From: Saprospirales bacterium
GTDB taxonomy: Bacteria; Bacteroidota; Bacteroidia; Chitinophagales; Saprospiraceae
Assembly: GCA_007695145.1 (NCBI GenBank)
Contig: REEI01000058.1
Span: 1 to 64,000, forward strand
Length of the DNA: 64,000 nt
Reading direction: 5' to 3'
The notes beneath the pieces are model-generated. The model did not search any database. It was not told where the DNA came from and saw only the letters and a program-made list of their open reading frames with translations. Positions 22,349 to 32,153 of the stretch are shown here, in pieces. The first letter of the stretch is position 1; each line of letters begins with the position of its first letter. The translations under genes were made by a program, and so were the position numbers.

Positions 22349-22556
22349 TTCTATGAAGTTTCCACCTTAGTATTTTAGTGAAATTCAGATCAATAAATCA
22401 AAGAACTGGTACTGCTTTTCGAAAGCGATTGCAAAGATACTGCTATTTTTTATTTGAGCAACATTTTTGAAAAAAAAATCATGTATTTTTTCGGTCCATC
22501 CTTTTTGGGAGCTTTCCAAATTGAGAAACCTATATGGTTGCCAGAGAAATATGCCT

Positions 22557-22590
22557 GAAAAAAAAACAGCAGGCACGATTTTGTGCCTGC
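22557..22590 (-). terminator. Intrinsic terminator downstream of hpf-like gene
   Basis: Minus strand GCAGGCAC-AAAATC-GTGCCTGC followed by TGTTTTTTTTT. Confidence 0.85.
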
Positions 22591-22633
22591 CGCAATGCTA
22601 TTGAACTATGGGTGAATCTCATTTTGCCTGTGG

Positions 22634-22933
22634 TCAATATGACCTCAAACCTTCCTTATACTTTATTATTTGTCTTTTCATCACAGCTACAGCAGCGTCG
22701 GCAGCAGCCTCAAAATTTTTATTTGACTCTGAGATAAACAGAGTCTCACCCGGAACATTAATTCGGATGTCAAAAATTTTATCCTTGATTTGACCGGTAT
22801 TTTCCAGTCTCAACTTAACATCTACATCGATAATTTTATCAAAAAACTGTCCCAGCTTATTGACCTTTTTCTCAATGTAATCCAGCAGTTTTTGATCCGC
22901 CGTGAAGTGAATTGACTCGATAGCAACTTTCAT
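22634..22933 (-). CDS. hpf: Ribosome hibernation promoting factor / RaiA family
   Basis: 99 aa; MKVAIESIHFTADQKLLDYIEKKVNKLGQFFDKIIDVDVKLRLEN. Confidence 0.88.
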   Translation of the reverse strand: MKVAIESIHFTADQKLLDYIEKKVNKLGQFFDKIIDVDVKLRLENTGQIKDKIFDIRINVPGETLFISESNKNFEAAADAAVAVMKRQIIKYKEGLRSY

Positions 22934-22988
22934 ATCTTGATATTTTTGTTACACAATATAAATATAACTCGTTATATACAGATTTCGT

Positions 22989-23897
22989 TTACCTCGGAAG
23001 TGATTGTTTGTAAATCTCTTTGAGCTTCCCCATAGAGTTGTGGATATAAACTTCAGTGGAAGCTAGAGAAGAGTGACCCAACAATTTTTTGACCGCAGCA
23101 ATGTCTGCACCATTTTCTGTAAGGTGAGTCGCAAAAGAATGACGAAGACTGTGGGGCCCGCGATTCTCTACACTAGAAACTGAACGAAGGTATCGTGTAA
23201 CCAGGGAGTAAATAAACCTAGGATAGGCTTTTCTCCCTTTATTGGTGACTATTAAATATTCATGTGGGGGATTCATTTCAGCTCTATGATGAATATAGAT
23301 ATAAATTATATCCATTAATTTGCCGGTTAAGGGCAACTCTCTTTCTTTTCTCCCCTTTCCCATAACCCTAAGCACAGACCTGTGATCATCTATATCATTT
23401 ATTTTCAACTCAATGAGCTCTGCCCTCCTGATTCCGGTTCCATACAAAATTTCAAGTACGGCCAGATCACGCAAAATCGAAAATGGGTAGCCATCTGCCA
23501 TAGCATGCTGCATTTGGCCAAATAATTCTTCCAATTCGCTCTCTTTAATTGTGGATGGTATGCTCTTCCCTATTCTTAAACCTTTTACAATTTGGACGGG
23601 GTTGTCAGGCAAAATCTTATTGGCTCTGCAAAAAGTAAAAAAGGTCCTCAGAGAGGTTACTTTCCTGTTGATAGACCTGGGCTTCAATCCCCGAATGGAC
23701 AATTCCGCTACCCAGGAGCGAACGTGCGTGGGCCGCACATCCACGGGAAAGCCTATTTGGAGAAATTCACAGTACTTTATGAATTGCTTGATGTCATTTA
23801 GGTAGGAGGTAATCGTGTGTTCTGAATACCTCCTTTCATATTTGAGGAAGGAACAGAACTTATCTACGATACCGGACATCTGGGTCAACTTATACAA
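22989..23897 (-). CDS. xerC: Tyrosine recombinase XerC-like
   Basis: 302 aa; GTGIRRAELIELKINDID, HSLRHSFATHLTENGADIAAVKKLLGHSSLASTEVYIH; next to rpsU/hpf. Confidence 0.88.
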   Translation of the reverse strand: MYKLTQMSGIVDKFCSFLKYERRYSEHTITSYLNDIKQFIKYCEFLQIGFPVDVRPTHVRSWVAELSIRGLKPRSINRKVTSLRTFFTFCRANKILPDNPVQIVKGLRIGKSIPSTIKESELEELFGQMQHAMADGYPFSILRDLAVLEILYGTGIRRAELIELKINDIDDHRSVLRVMGKGRKERELPLTGKLMDIIYIYIHHRAEMNPPHEYLIVTNKGRKAYPRFIYSLVTRYLRSVSSVENRGPHSLRHSFATHLTENGADIAAVKKLLGHSSLASTEVYIHNSMGKLKEIYKQSLPR

Positions 23898-23945
23898 ACA
23901 ACTTTTCGAAACGGGTGTTCCACCGAATGATTCTAAAAAACCATT

Positions 23946-24134
23946 TTACTGGTTGCCGAACTTATCTTGCTTGTAGGCGGCTTTTAAAACCTCATTTCTC
24001 CTCTTAACTGAGGGCTTGGTAAAATGTTTCCTTTTCCGAAGTTCTTTCAAAACTCCAGAGCGGTCAAACTTTCTCTTGTATTTCTTTAGAGCCCTGTCTA
24101 TGGACTCACCATCTTTTACATCAATTATTAACAT
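23946..24134 (-). CDS. rpsU: 30S ribosomal protein S21
   Basis: 62 aa; DGESIDRALKKYKRKFDRSGVLKELRKRKHFTKPSVKRR. Confidence 0.97.
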   Translation of the reverse strand: MLIIDVKDGESIDRALKKYKRKFDRSGVLKELRKRKHFTKPSVKRRNEVLKAAYKQDKFGNQ

Positions 24135-24450
24135 ATATTATAATTTTCAATAACATTTAGAAATTCGGACTGCAAAGATACCTTATTTCCATTCTAACTA
24201 TCACACTTTTCAATGTATTTTTTTTCAAAAAAGTTTAAATACGTTGCTATTAAAACAAGTTAGCTAAGGTCGGCCTATGACTCTGTAAAGTATTTTTGCC
24301 GAATGCTTTAGGATAAAATCATTCATTAGCAAGGCCAAAACCCCGACAAAGTGATTGAAATATCTCCACCCTAATACAAATTCTGGACGGGAAACAATCA
24401 TAAGGTCAAGACACTGCTCTGACAACAATCAACTTTGGACCAGCACCCTA

Positions 24451-25269
24451 TTAGTTGCCACCAAGGATCAATGGAAGACCGTCCGATCCGGATCCGATTA
24501 CCACTACTTTTGAGTTGGGAGATTCTGCCAAACGAAGAGTTGCTTCAATACCTTTATTTCTAAGGATATTGGGATTCAAACTAGCTGTAATAAGACGATT
24601 GGCCTCGGCAACAGCTTCCGCTTCGATAATTCTCCTTTCAGCTTCCTGCCTTTCCCTTTCCAGTCTGAATTCATACTCCAGAGCTGCTTGCTCCTCTCTG
24701 AGTTTGCGCTCAATGGCTTCTTGAAGAGAGAGCGGTAGTTGCACTTCTCGAATCAGTACAGCATCAATAATGATGTCATTGCGTTCACAAGCTTCCATCG
24801 TCCTTTGAAAAATCTCCGTTTGAATAGCTTCCCTTTGAGTACTGTAAAGCTCTTCAGGTGCATACTTTCCAATGACTTCTCTGGTTGCTGACCTCAACTC
24901 AGGAATAATAATCCGCCGGTGGAAATCCGAGCCAATATTGTCGTGTAAATGCCCAATTCTTTCCTGCATCGGTCTAAAGCGGTAGGACATATCTACTTTG
25001 ATGGTCAGACCATTTCTGGCTAATACTTCCATTACTTCATAAGCTTCATTAATCCTCACGTCATAAACATGCATGGTGTTCCAGGGAAGAACTACGTGAA
25101 AGCCCTGGCCATAAATATTTTCTTTGTCCAATCCTCCACTAAATCTCTTGAAAAGCACACCTTTATGACCAGCGTCTATAGTCAAAAAGGTTGTTGAGCC
25201 AAGTATGGTAATACCGATGAAAATAAAAATCCCTAAAATAAGTAAGCGTGTCACTTTTGCCTGATCCAT
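24451..25269 (-). CDS. Prohibitin / SPFH (band 7) family protein
   Basis: 272 aa; TM N-terminus, TIDAGHKGVLFKRFSGG...LPLSLQEAIERKLREEQAALEYEFRLERERQEAERRIIEAEAVAEANRLI. Confidence 0.92.
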   Translation of the reverse strand: MDQAKVTRLLILGIFIFIGITILGSTTFLTIDAGHKGVLFKRFSGGLDKENIYGQGFHVVLPWNTMHVYDVRINEAYEVMEVLARNGLTIKVDMSYRFRPMQERIGHLHDNIGSDFHRRIIIPELRSATREVIGKYAPEELYSTQREAIQTEIFQRTMEACERNDIIIDAVLIREVQLPLSLQEAIERKLREEQAALEYEFRLERERQEAERRIIEAEAVAEANRLITASLNPNILRNKGIEATLRLAESPNSKVVVIGSGSDGLPLILGGN

Positions 25270-25423
25270 AAATGATTTTTTTATAATTTTTTGAATGGTT
25301 GTCCCTAATCCCAGTCAACCGTTTAATATAACTTCTTTCTAAACGCAAAGTTGCAAAATCAGTTTAACTCAAGCATCATGATTGAGTAATTTTGAAAAAA
25401 AAATGTTAATGATCAGTTGTCGC

Positions 25424-25455
25424 ATACATATGTATATTAAATAGAGTTATGTTTG
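25424..25455 (+). promoter_or_regulatory. Palindrome ATACATATGTAT overlapping promoter spacer upstream of a TATGTTTG -7 box
   Basis: Perfect 12-bp palindrome 25424-25435; -7-like TATGTTTG 25448-25455; ATG at 25487. Confidence 0.45.
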
Positions 25456-25486
25456 CATCTCAATCAATCAACAAAAATTTTATCCA

Positions 25487-26023
25487 ATGAAAAACATCGT
25501 ATTAATTATCGCTCTTCTTTGTTCCTATGGAATCAATCATGCAGTAGCTCAAGGCTGCGCTGGAAAAGCAAAAGCTGAAGCCCGTACCTCTTGCAGTTCT
25601 GCAAAAGCACAATCCGAAGCTTCTTCTCAAACACTGTGCGAAGAAACCAAAGCACTTGCCTTAAAAATGGCAGCTAATGCTGAGGATATTCACGCAAAGG
25701 TTTGTGAAGAAAGTGGATCTGTTTCCTTCACTCAGGTTTCAAAATGTTGTACTTCAGGAAAGGAAACTTCTAAAGCGGTTCTTTTTGACTCGGACAAAAA
25801 GGAATTTGTCAATGTCTCTCCCTCTGAGACGATCAGAGCAGAGGCCCAACCAGTCAGGACTTCTATAGAAGCTGAGGCGCCAGCAAAGGAAAAAAGATCG
25901 TGCCAGGGTTCATCTTCAGTAAAGAAGAATTGTTCCGGCAACTCCAGCGCCAAAGCTTGCTGCAAAAGCAAAAAGGCTTCGTCGCAATCTTCTGCTGCAT
26001 CTAGTGCACAGAGAGAGCAGTAA
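25487..26023 (+). CDS. Secreted Cys/Ala/Ser/Lys-rich hypothetical protein
   Basis: 178 aa; signal peptide (MKNIVLIIALLCSYGINHAVAQ), 10 Cys after it including KCC and ACC pairs; own promoter-like box and terminator. Confidence 0.75.
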   Translation: MKNIVLIIALLCSYGINHAVAQGCAGKAKAEARTSCSSAKAQSEASSQTLCEETKALALKMAANAEDIHAKVCEESGSVSFTQVSKCCTSGKETSKAVLFDSDKKEFVNVSPSETIRAEAQPVRTSIEAEAPAKEKRSCQGSSSVKKNCSGNSSAKACCKSKKASSQSSAASSAQREQ

Positions 26024-26046
26024 TAAAGATTAAGAAACAAATATTT

Positions 26047-26084
26047 AAAAGCCCGTTGGTACAGCCCGACGGGCTTTTTTTTTT
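26047..26084 (+). terminator. Intrinsic terminator
   Basis: AAAGCCCGTTGG-TACAG-CCCGACGGGCTTT followed by a T-run. Confidence 0.9.
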
Positions 26085-26414
26085 CAAAACAACAAAAAGT
26101 AAATTCGCGAAGCATTTTTTACAGTTTCCTGATCCAACTATTGGTTGCAAAACAAACTATGGGTCAAGCTGCTGAATAACCTATTTTTCATTCTCTTTAA
26201 AGAATTTAAACCCGACAAGGGCATATCCATTCTAGCAAAGCAGAAGGGATGATTATGCCCTGCTACCTCTATTTCAATGGTTTATTCTAACAATTTGTTA
26301 CTTTTGCATCTGATTAGGGAGTAAATGAATTGCAAATTCCGACCTCCATACATTTTTGTATTAAAATACAGAAGGTTATAGATTAAATACCTTCTGAATA
26401 TTTAACTTACTGTC

Positions 26415-27449
26415 ATGAAGCATTTAAACAGGTATGACAATATTTTAGACCTAATTGGTAAAACACCCATGGTAAAACTTCGGAAGATGAGCGAATATGC
26501 TCAAACGCCGGTTTACGCCAAGATGGAATGTTTTAACCCGGGACAATCGGTAAAAGACCGAATAGCTTATCACATGATAAACAGGGCTGAAATGGATGGA
26601 AAGTTGCGACCCGGCAGCACCATTATAGAAGCCACCTCCGGAAATACAGGATTCAGTATTGCCATGATTAGTGCAATGAAAGGGTATAAGTGCATACTCA
26701 CCGTAAAGGACAAAGCTTCTGAAGATAAGATAAAAATGATCAAAGCATTGGGTGCAGAGGTGGTCAGATGCCCCTCTTCAGTGCCGGGCGATCATCCGGA
26801 TTCTTATTATTCCAGAGCTATTCAGCTATCTGAATCTATACCAAACTCCTACTACCTCAATCAAAACTACGACAAGGGAAATTCCGAAGCACACTACCTG
26901 ACCACGGGGCCTGAGATCTGGGAACAATCTGAGGGTAGAATTACGCACTTTGTCGCTTCTGCAAGCACAGGTGGTACTCTGTCCGGCGCTGGGAAATTTC
27001 TAAAGGAGAGAAACGAAGGCATTCAGATATACGGGGTTGACTCCGAAGCATCTATACTTAAACAGTATCACGAAACAGGAACCTACACCATGCCTACAAA
27101 ATCTTCCTCACTAGAAGGTGTAGGGAAAAATATCATTCCGGCAAACGTAAATTTTGACATAATTGATAAATTTATCCGGGTATCAGACAGGGACAGTTCA
27201 ATGGCTGCAAGATATCTGGCCAGAACTGAAGGAATCATGGCGGGCTTCAGCAGTGGAGCTGTACTGGCTGCCCTTTGGCAGATTAGATCTCATATCAATC
27301 CGGGAGACTTCCTGGTGGTGCTTTTCCCCGATCACGGAAGTCGATACCTCACCAAAATTTACGATCCCGAATGGCTTAAAAGCATGGGTTTCCTCAATGG
27401 TTCCAAGGCTGAGGAAACCATAGCCGAGAAGAAAGTCATTCGTCACTAA
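26415..27449 (+). CDS. PLP-dependent cysteine synthase / cystathionine beta-synthase family protein (candidate cysteate synthase)
   Basis: 344 aa; IGKTPMVKLRKM, NPGQSVKDRIAYHMI, EATSGNTGFSIAMI, SASTGGTLSGAGKFLKE; 18 bp upstream of an AOS-family gene. Confidence 0.85.
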   Translation: MKHLNRYDNILDLIGKTPMVKLRKMSEYAQTPVYAKMECFNPGQSVKDRIAYHMINRAEMDGKLRPGSTIIEATSGNTGFSIAMISAMKGYKCILTVKDKASEDKIKMIKALGAEVVRCPSSVPGDHPDSYYSRAIQLSESIPNSYYLNQNYDKGNSEAHYLTTGPEIWEQSEGRITHFVASASTGGTLSGAGKFLKERNEGIQIYGVDSEASILKQYHETGTYTMPTKSSSLEGVGKNIIPANVNFDIIDKFIRVSDRDSSMAARYLARTEGIMAGFSSGAVLAALWQIRSHINPGDFLVVLFPDHGSRYLTKIYDPEWLKSMGFLNGSKAEETIAEKKVIRH

Positions 27450-27467
27450 TGTAATAAAATACTACAA

Positions 27468-28709
27468 ATGGATATATTCAATAAGTTCAGGGCCGATATG
27501 GGCCCACTGGGAAAATATGCAGAAAAAGCTGAAGGTTACTTTATCTTCCCAAAGTTGGAGGGACCGCTTGGAAGCAGAATGAAATTTAGGGGTAAAGAGG
27601 TAATCATGTGGAGCATAAATAATTACCTCGGATTAGCCAATCATCCGGAAATTCGTCAAGCAGATGCTGAATACGCCCGCGACTGGGGCATGGCCTATCC
27701 AATGGGAGCAAGGATGATGTCTGGTCAAACAGCCTATCATGAACAACTGGAGCAGGAGCTCGCTGCTTTTGTAAATAAAGAGAGCAGTTATGTAGTGAAT
27801 TTTGGGTACCAGGGAATTGTTTCTGCCATTGATGCTTTGGTTTCGAGAAAAGATGTCATAGTCTACGATTCCGAAAGTCACGCTTGCATAGTCGATGGAG
27901 TAAGACTTCATATGGGCAAGCGCTTTGCTTTTCACCACAACAACATCAATAGCCTGGAGAACAACCTCAAACGCGCCCTGAAAATAACCGAAAAAACCGG
28001 TGGAGGAATTTTGGTTATATCCGAAGGGGTATTTGGCATGCGTGGCGATCAGGGAAAACTCAGGGAAATAGTTGCACTTAAGAGCAAGTACCCTTTCAGG
28101 TTGCTAGTTGATGACGCCCACGGCTTTGGTACGCTGGGGGCTACCGGAGCAGGAGCAGGTGAAGAACAGGGTGTTCAGGAGGAAATAGATATTTACTTCT
28201 CAACATTTGCCAAATCGATGGCAAGCATAGGAGCATTTTTTGCAGGTGATAAGGACGTGATTCAATACCTTATGTACAATATGAGATCACAGATGTTCGC
28301 CAAATCCTTACCCCTCCCTATTGTTCTTGGGAATCTTAAAAGACTGGACCTGCTCAGAAGTAATCCGGAGCTTAAAAATAAACTTTGGGAAAATGTCAAC
28401 TACCTTCAGGATGGCTTGAAAAAACGAAAGCTTGATATTGGTGAAACCAACAGCTGTGTAACTCCTGTCTACATGAAGGGATCAGTAGAGGAAGCTACTC
28501 ATCTGGTAAAAGACCTGAGAGAAAACCACCGCATTTTTTGCTCAATTGTAATTTACCCGGTGATACCAAAAGGCATGATATTGTTGAGGCTAATTCCAAC
28601 CTCTGTTCATACTAAGGAAGAAATTGACCTTACCCTCGAGGCCTTTGAAAGAATTGCTGAAAAACTTCACAGTGGGGTCTATAGAGAGGCAGAGTTTGCA
28701 AGGGTATAA
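27468..28709 (+). CDS. Alpha-oxoamine synthase family PLP-dependent acyltransferase (SPT/KBL/AONS-like; candidate cysteate fatty acyltransferase)
   Basis: 413 aa; SINNYLGLANHPEIRQA, DDAHGFGTLGATGAGAGEEQGVQEEIDIYFSTFAKSMASIGAF (PLP-Lys region). Confidence 0.85.
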   Translation: MDIFNKFRADMGPLGKYAEKAEGYFIFPKLEGPLGSRMKFRGKEVIMWSINNYLGLANHPEIRQADAEYARDWGMAYPMGARMMSGQTAYHEQLEQELAAFVNKESSYVVNFGYQGIVSAIDALVSRKDVIVYDSESHACIVDGVRLHMGKRFAFHHNNINSLENNLKRALKITEKTGGGILVISEGVFGMRGDQGKLREIVALKSKYPFRLLVDDAHGFGTLGATGAGAGEEQGVQEEIDIYFSTFAKSMASIGAFFAGDKDVIQYLMYNMRSQMFAKSLPLPIVLGNLKRLDLLRSNPELKNKLWENVNYLQDGLKKRKLDIGETNSCVTPVYMKGSVEEATHLVKDLRENHRIFCSIVIYPVIPKGMILLRLIPTSVHTKEEIDLTLEAFERIAEKLHSGVYREAEFARV

Positions 28710-28811
28710 AACTATAGGATGCCCGGATTGAGCCCATGCCAACCGATTCTTATTTAGGGATGGGTTGAGAGATAAGGGATTAACGGCAAAAACTAAAGCT
28801 AGCAATCTAAA

Positions 28812-29471
28812 ATGGAGCTCCCATACCGATTTATTTGTATTGAGGGAAATATAGGTGCCGGTAAAACTACTCTTTGCAGAAAACTGGCCGACTTATATCA
28901 TGCTGAACTGATTCTGGAGGAGTTTACCGACAACCCGTTCCTGGAAAACTTTTACGCCTCACCTGAGAGGTACGCTCTTCAGGTGGAGCTTTTTTTCCTT
29001 TCGGAGCGATACAAACAGCTCAATAGCTTTCCAATAAATGGCAACCTGCTCAATACCCCTTTTATCTCAGACTATATTTTCATTAAGTCCCTACTTTTCG
29101 CCTCGCACAATCTATCTGGAGATGAGTTGGGCTTATTTCGCAGGTTATTCGACATAGTTGCTCCTACTCTACCACAACCCGAAATCATTTTTTACATTCA
29201 CCGCAAGCCCATCGAGCTACTGGATCTGATCCAAAAAAGAAATAGAAACTTTGAGTTGGGTATACAGCAAGACTACTTGAAAGGCATAGAGGAATCTTAT
29301 TTTCAATATTTCAACAAAATCACCAGGATACCCGTAGTGATCATTGACAGTAAGGGGTTGGATTTTGAAAATAATCCTGAGGATTTTGAGTATATCATAG
29401 ACATTATAACTCAACCTCATTCAAAAAAGGTGACCTACTTGACGAAAGAGGACCATCCACTTTTCGGGTAA
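28812..29471 (+). CDS. Deoxynucleoside kinase family protein
   Basis: 219 aa; YRFICIEGNIGAGKTTLCRKLAD (P-loop), DYIFIKSLLFA, YIHRKPIELLDLIQKRNRNFE. Confidence 0.88.
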   Translation: MELPYRFICIEGNIGAGKTTLCRKLADLYHAELILEEFTDNPFLENFYASPERYALQVELFFLSERYKQLNSFPINGNLLNTPFISDYIFIKSLLFASHNLSGDELGLFRRLFDIVAPTLPQPEIIFYIHRKPIELLDLIQKRNRNFELGIQQDYLKGIEESYFQYFNKITRIPVVIIDSKGLDFENNPEDFEYIIDIITQPHSKKVTYLTKEDHPLFG

Positions 29472-29625
29472 TTCAGTGCTTTGGTAGAAAAAAGCAGCTA
29501 GCATAGCCTTTAAAGTATTATTTTTGAAACAAATAGCGAAAGCTATTATTTATTAATGTGTTCTCGTGAGTTGAATGGATCATTCGGTTCATGTATTGTT
29601 TTGAATATAAAAGGAATTACTCAAT

Positions 29626-31398
29626 ATGAAAAGCTTTCTTAAATACACCCTTGCCTCCTGCCTTGGAATTACTATAGCACTGGTAGCATTCAGCTTCTTT
29701 ATCTTCATCTTTTTTGTAGCCCTCTTCGCTTCCTTCAGTCCAGAGTCCAAGGTGACCGTGAGAAAGGACAGCATACTCACCGTTGAATTAAAGGACTTCA
29801 TTCCGGAACTGAGTAACAATATTCCAAGTTCAACATTTAATTTTTCAGATAGAGAGGTTTTGGGCTATAGGGATATGATCCGGGCCATTGATCGTGCGAC
29901 AGAAGATGAGAACATAGTGGCTTTACAACTTAAACTCAATCGTCCATTTTTAAATGTCACCTCAGTTAATGAGATGATGGAATCTATAAAAAACTTCTCT
30001 GAATCCGGCAAACCAGTATTTGTCCACAACACCTTTTACAGTCAGGTGGAGTACTACCTCGCAAGTACAGCAGACCACATAAGCCTCAATCCATTTGGAT
30101 CGGTGGATTTTAGAGGGTTTGGAATAATCGCTCCTTTCCTACCCGATTTTCTGGATAAGCTGGGAGTCAACTTCAATATATACTTCGCAGGTGACTATAA
30201 AGGGGCAGGAGAAAATTTCAACAGACGAGAATTCAGTCCTGAAAATAGGGAGCAAATTAGGGACATCCTCGATAAGTCCTATGACTTCTTCCTCTCCGAA
30301 ATAGCTGCGAACAGAAATCTGAACAAGGAGGATTTGAGAGCAATGGCAAGAAATTTTACCATCCGCAATGAATATGATGCTCTCTCCGCAGGTCTGGTTG
30401 ATGCAATCGAGGATGCGAGGGAATTTGAAAGGACCATTAAACTGAGGTTGGGTAAAGATGAAGATAAGGACCTAAGAAAAATCAGCATTAGAAACTACCA
30501 TACAGCAACGAGAGCTGAAGGGAGAACAAGAGTAAGCGATCAGATTGCCATTATTTATGCCGAAGGAAATATAATGGATGGAAAATCTGAAGGAGGCTTG
30601 ATTACGGATGGTTTTTATGTGAAAGCCATCGAAAGCATTGCTGAAAATGAGAATATAAAAGCTGTGGTTTTGAGAATCAATTCAGGAGGAGGCAGTGTCA
30701 TCGCTTCTGAAAATATATACCGAGCTCTTCTCAGGCTTCAGGAAAGCGGAAAACCCCTGGTTGTTTCAATGGGAGATGTTGCAGCCTCAGGAGGTTACTA
30801 TATTGCAACTCCAGCGGATAAAATCTTCGCAGAACCACAGACCATCACCGGATCAATAGGTGTATTTTATCTTATCCCAAGTGTCCATAATTTAGTCCGT
30901 GATAAAATGGATATACACTTTGACACCATAGCCACTTCCCCTTTTGCGGTGGGATTCAATCAAGTAACCGAATTTACCGATCAGGAACATGAATACTTTC
31001 AACAATCAGTAGAAAATACTTATGATAGATTTCTGAATTTAGTCGCTGAATCAAGGGGCATGAGTCATGATGAAGTACTCAGCATGGCTGAAGGGAGAAT
31101 TTGGATGGCGGAAGATGCGTTGAATGGCGGCCTGATCGACCAAATTGGAGGACTCAAAGAGGCCCTTGCCCACGCAGTCTATTTGGCCGGCATTGATGAT
31201 TATCGCCTTCGGGAATTCCCTCAAATCAGAGACCCATTTATTAGATTTCTGGAGGAACTGACCGGCGAAAGTATGGCCATGGATGAGGTAGTCCTGCAAC
31301 AATTATCCAAAAGATTTGAATTACTTTCGCAAATTGAAGAGCTAAAAAACACCTCAGGACTACAAGCAAGAATGCCCTATAAAGTTATCTATAGATGA
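29626..31398 (+). CDS. sppA: Signal peptide peptidase SppA, 67K type
   Basis: 590 aa; VVLRINSGGGSVIASENIYRAL, MGDVAASGGYYIATPADKIFAEPQTITGSIGVF. Confidence 0.93.
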   Translation: MKSFLKYTLASCLGITIALVAFSFFIFIFFVALFASFSPESKVTVRKDSILTVELKDFIPELSNNIPSSTFNFSDREVLGYRDMIRAIDRATEDENIVALQLKLNRPFLNVTSVNEMMESIKNFSESGKPVFVHNTFYSQVEYYLASTADHISLNPFGSVDFRGFGIIAPFLPDFLDKLGVNFNIYFAGDYKGAGENFNRREFSPENREQIRDILDKSYDFFLSEIAANRNLNKEDLRAMARNFTIRNEYDALSAGLVDAIEDAREFERTIKLRLGKDEDKDLRKISIRNYHTATRAEGRTRVSDQIAIIYAEGNIMDGKSEGGLITDGFYVKAIESIAENENIKAVVLRINSGGGSVIASENIYRALLRLQESGKPLVVSMGDVAASGGYYIATPADKIFAEPQTITGSIGVFYLIPSVHNLVRDKMDIHFDTIATSPFAVGFNQVTEFTDQEHEYFQQSVENTYDRFLNLVAESRGMSHDEVLSMAEGRIWMAEDALNGGLIDQIGGLKEALAHAVYLAGIDDYRLREFPQIRDPFIRFLEELTGESMAMDEVVLQQLSKRFELLSQIEELKNTSGLQARMPYKVIYR

Positions 31399-31596
31399 GA
31401 TTCAGACTTTAACCTGGCTATTCATTAACCAAGTAAGTGGACAGTCAATCCAATGAAATATTAACACCATTTCACTGAACAACCTATAGATTAACGAATC
31501 CCCACCCCGTTTTCATTGCAGTTGGACAAAAAAGAGAAACTTACTCTATTAAGTGAACAAAGGATCACAATTTTTGATTTCTATATAATTATTTCA

Positions 31597-31608
31597 ATGT
31601 ATATACAT
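31597..31608. promoter_or_regulatory. Palindromic operator candidate upstream of marR-like gene
   Basis: Perfect palindrome ATGTATATACAT, 7 bp before ATG 31616; core recurs upstream of the yceI-like gene. Confidence 0.6.
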
Positions 31609-31615
31609 TATATGT

Positions 31616-32077
31616 ATGGTCAAGCAAATTGAGCAGGAAATCCAGCAAGCAAAGAAATTTGTCAATGAATATGTCAAATTGGATGTAAACCTCATGTTCA
31701 CAGCCTCTTACTTAGGGACAATCAAAACAACTGTTCTAAAACCCTACGGAATTTCATGGCAACAATTTAATATTTTGAGAATTCTCAGAGGGAGGCACCC
31801 TGAGCCGGCTTCTATAAAATTACTCACCGAAAGGATGATAGACAAAACCTCAAACACCTCTCGCCTTGTAGACAAGTTGACCAAAAAAAGAATGGTTAGT
31901 CGTACAGTCAATCAACACGACAGAAGAATAATGGATGTAACTATTACAGAACAAGGATTGGAACTAATCGCTTGTTGTTCAGAGAAATTGGAAGCTGAAA
32001 TTACTGAAAGATTGTCAGCCCTATCCAGAGAGGAAGCCGAGCAAATGAATCATTTGTTAGACAAAATTAGGTATTAA
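31616..32077 (+). CDS. MarR family transcriptional regulator
   Basis: 153 aa; GISWQQFNILRILRGRHPEPASIKLLTERMIDKTSNTSRLVDKLTKKRMVSRTVNQHDRRIMDVTITEQG. Confidence 0.93.
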   Translation: MVKQIEQEIQQAKKFVNEYVKLDVNLMFTASYLGTIKTTVLKPYGISWQQFNILRILRGRHPEPASIKLLTERMIDKTSNTSRLVDKLTKKRMVSRTVNQHDRRIMDVTITEQGLELIACCSEKLEAEITERLSALSREEAEQMNHLLDKIRY

Positions 32078-32096
32078 CTATTTTTTAACACAACAA

Positions 32097-32131
32097 TGTA
32101 TGTACAATAGTTGTATATACATGTAAATTTG
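32097..32131 (+). promoter_or_regulatory. Tandem operator candidates and TAAATTTG -7 box upstream of yceI-like gene
   Basis: TGTATGTACA 32097-32106, TGTATATACA 32112-32121, TAAATTTG 32124-32131. Confidence 0.6.
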
Positions 32132-32153
32132 TAACTCATTTAAATCTACCATC

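Noticed and set aside
22989-23897. Tyrosine recombinase as evidence of an integrated mobile element
   Set aside because: XerC-like chromosomal recombinase in an rpsU-xerC-hpf core context; no att-like repeats or cargo, although tRNAs are nearby.
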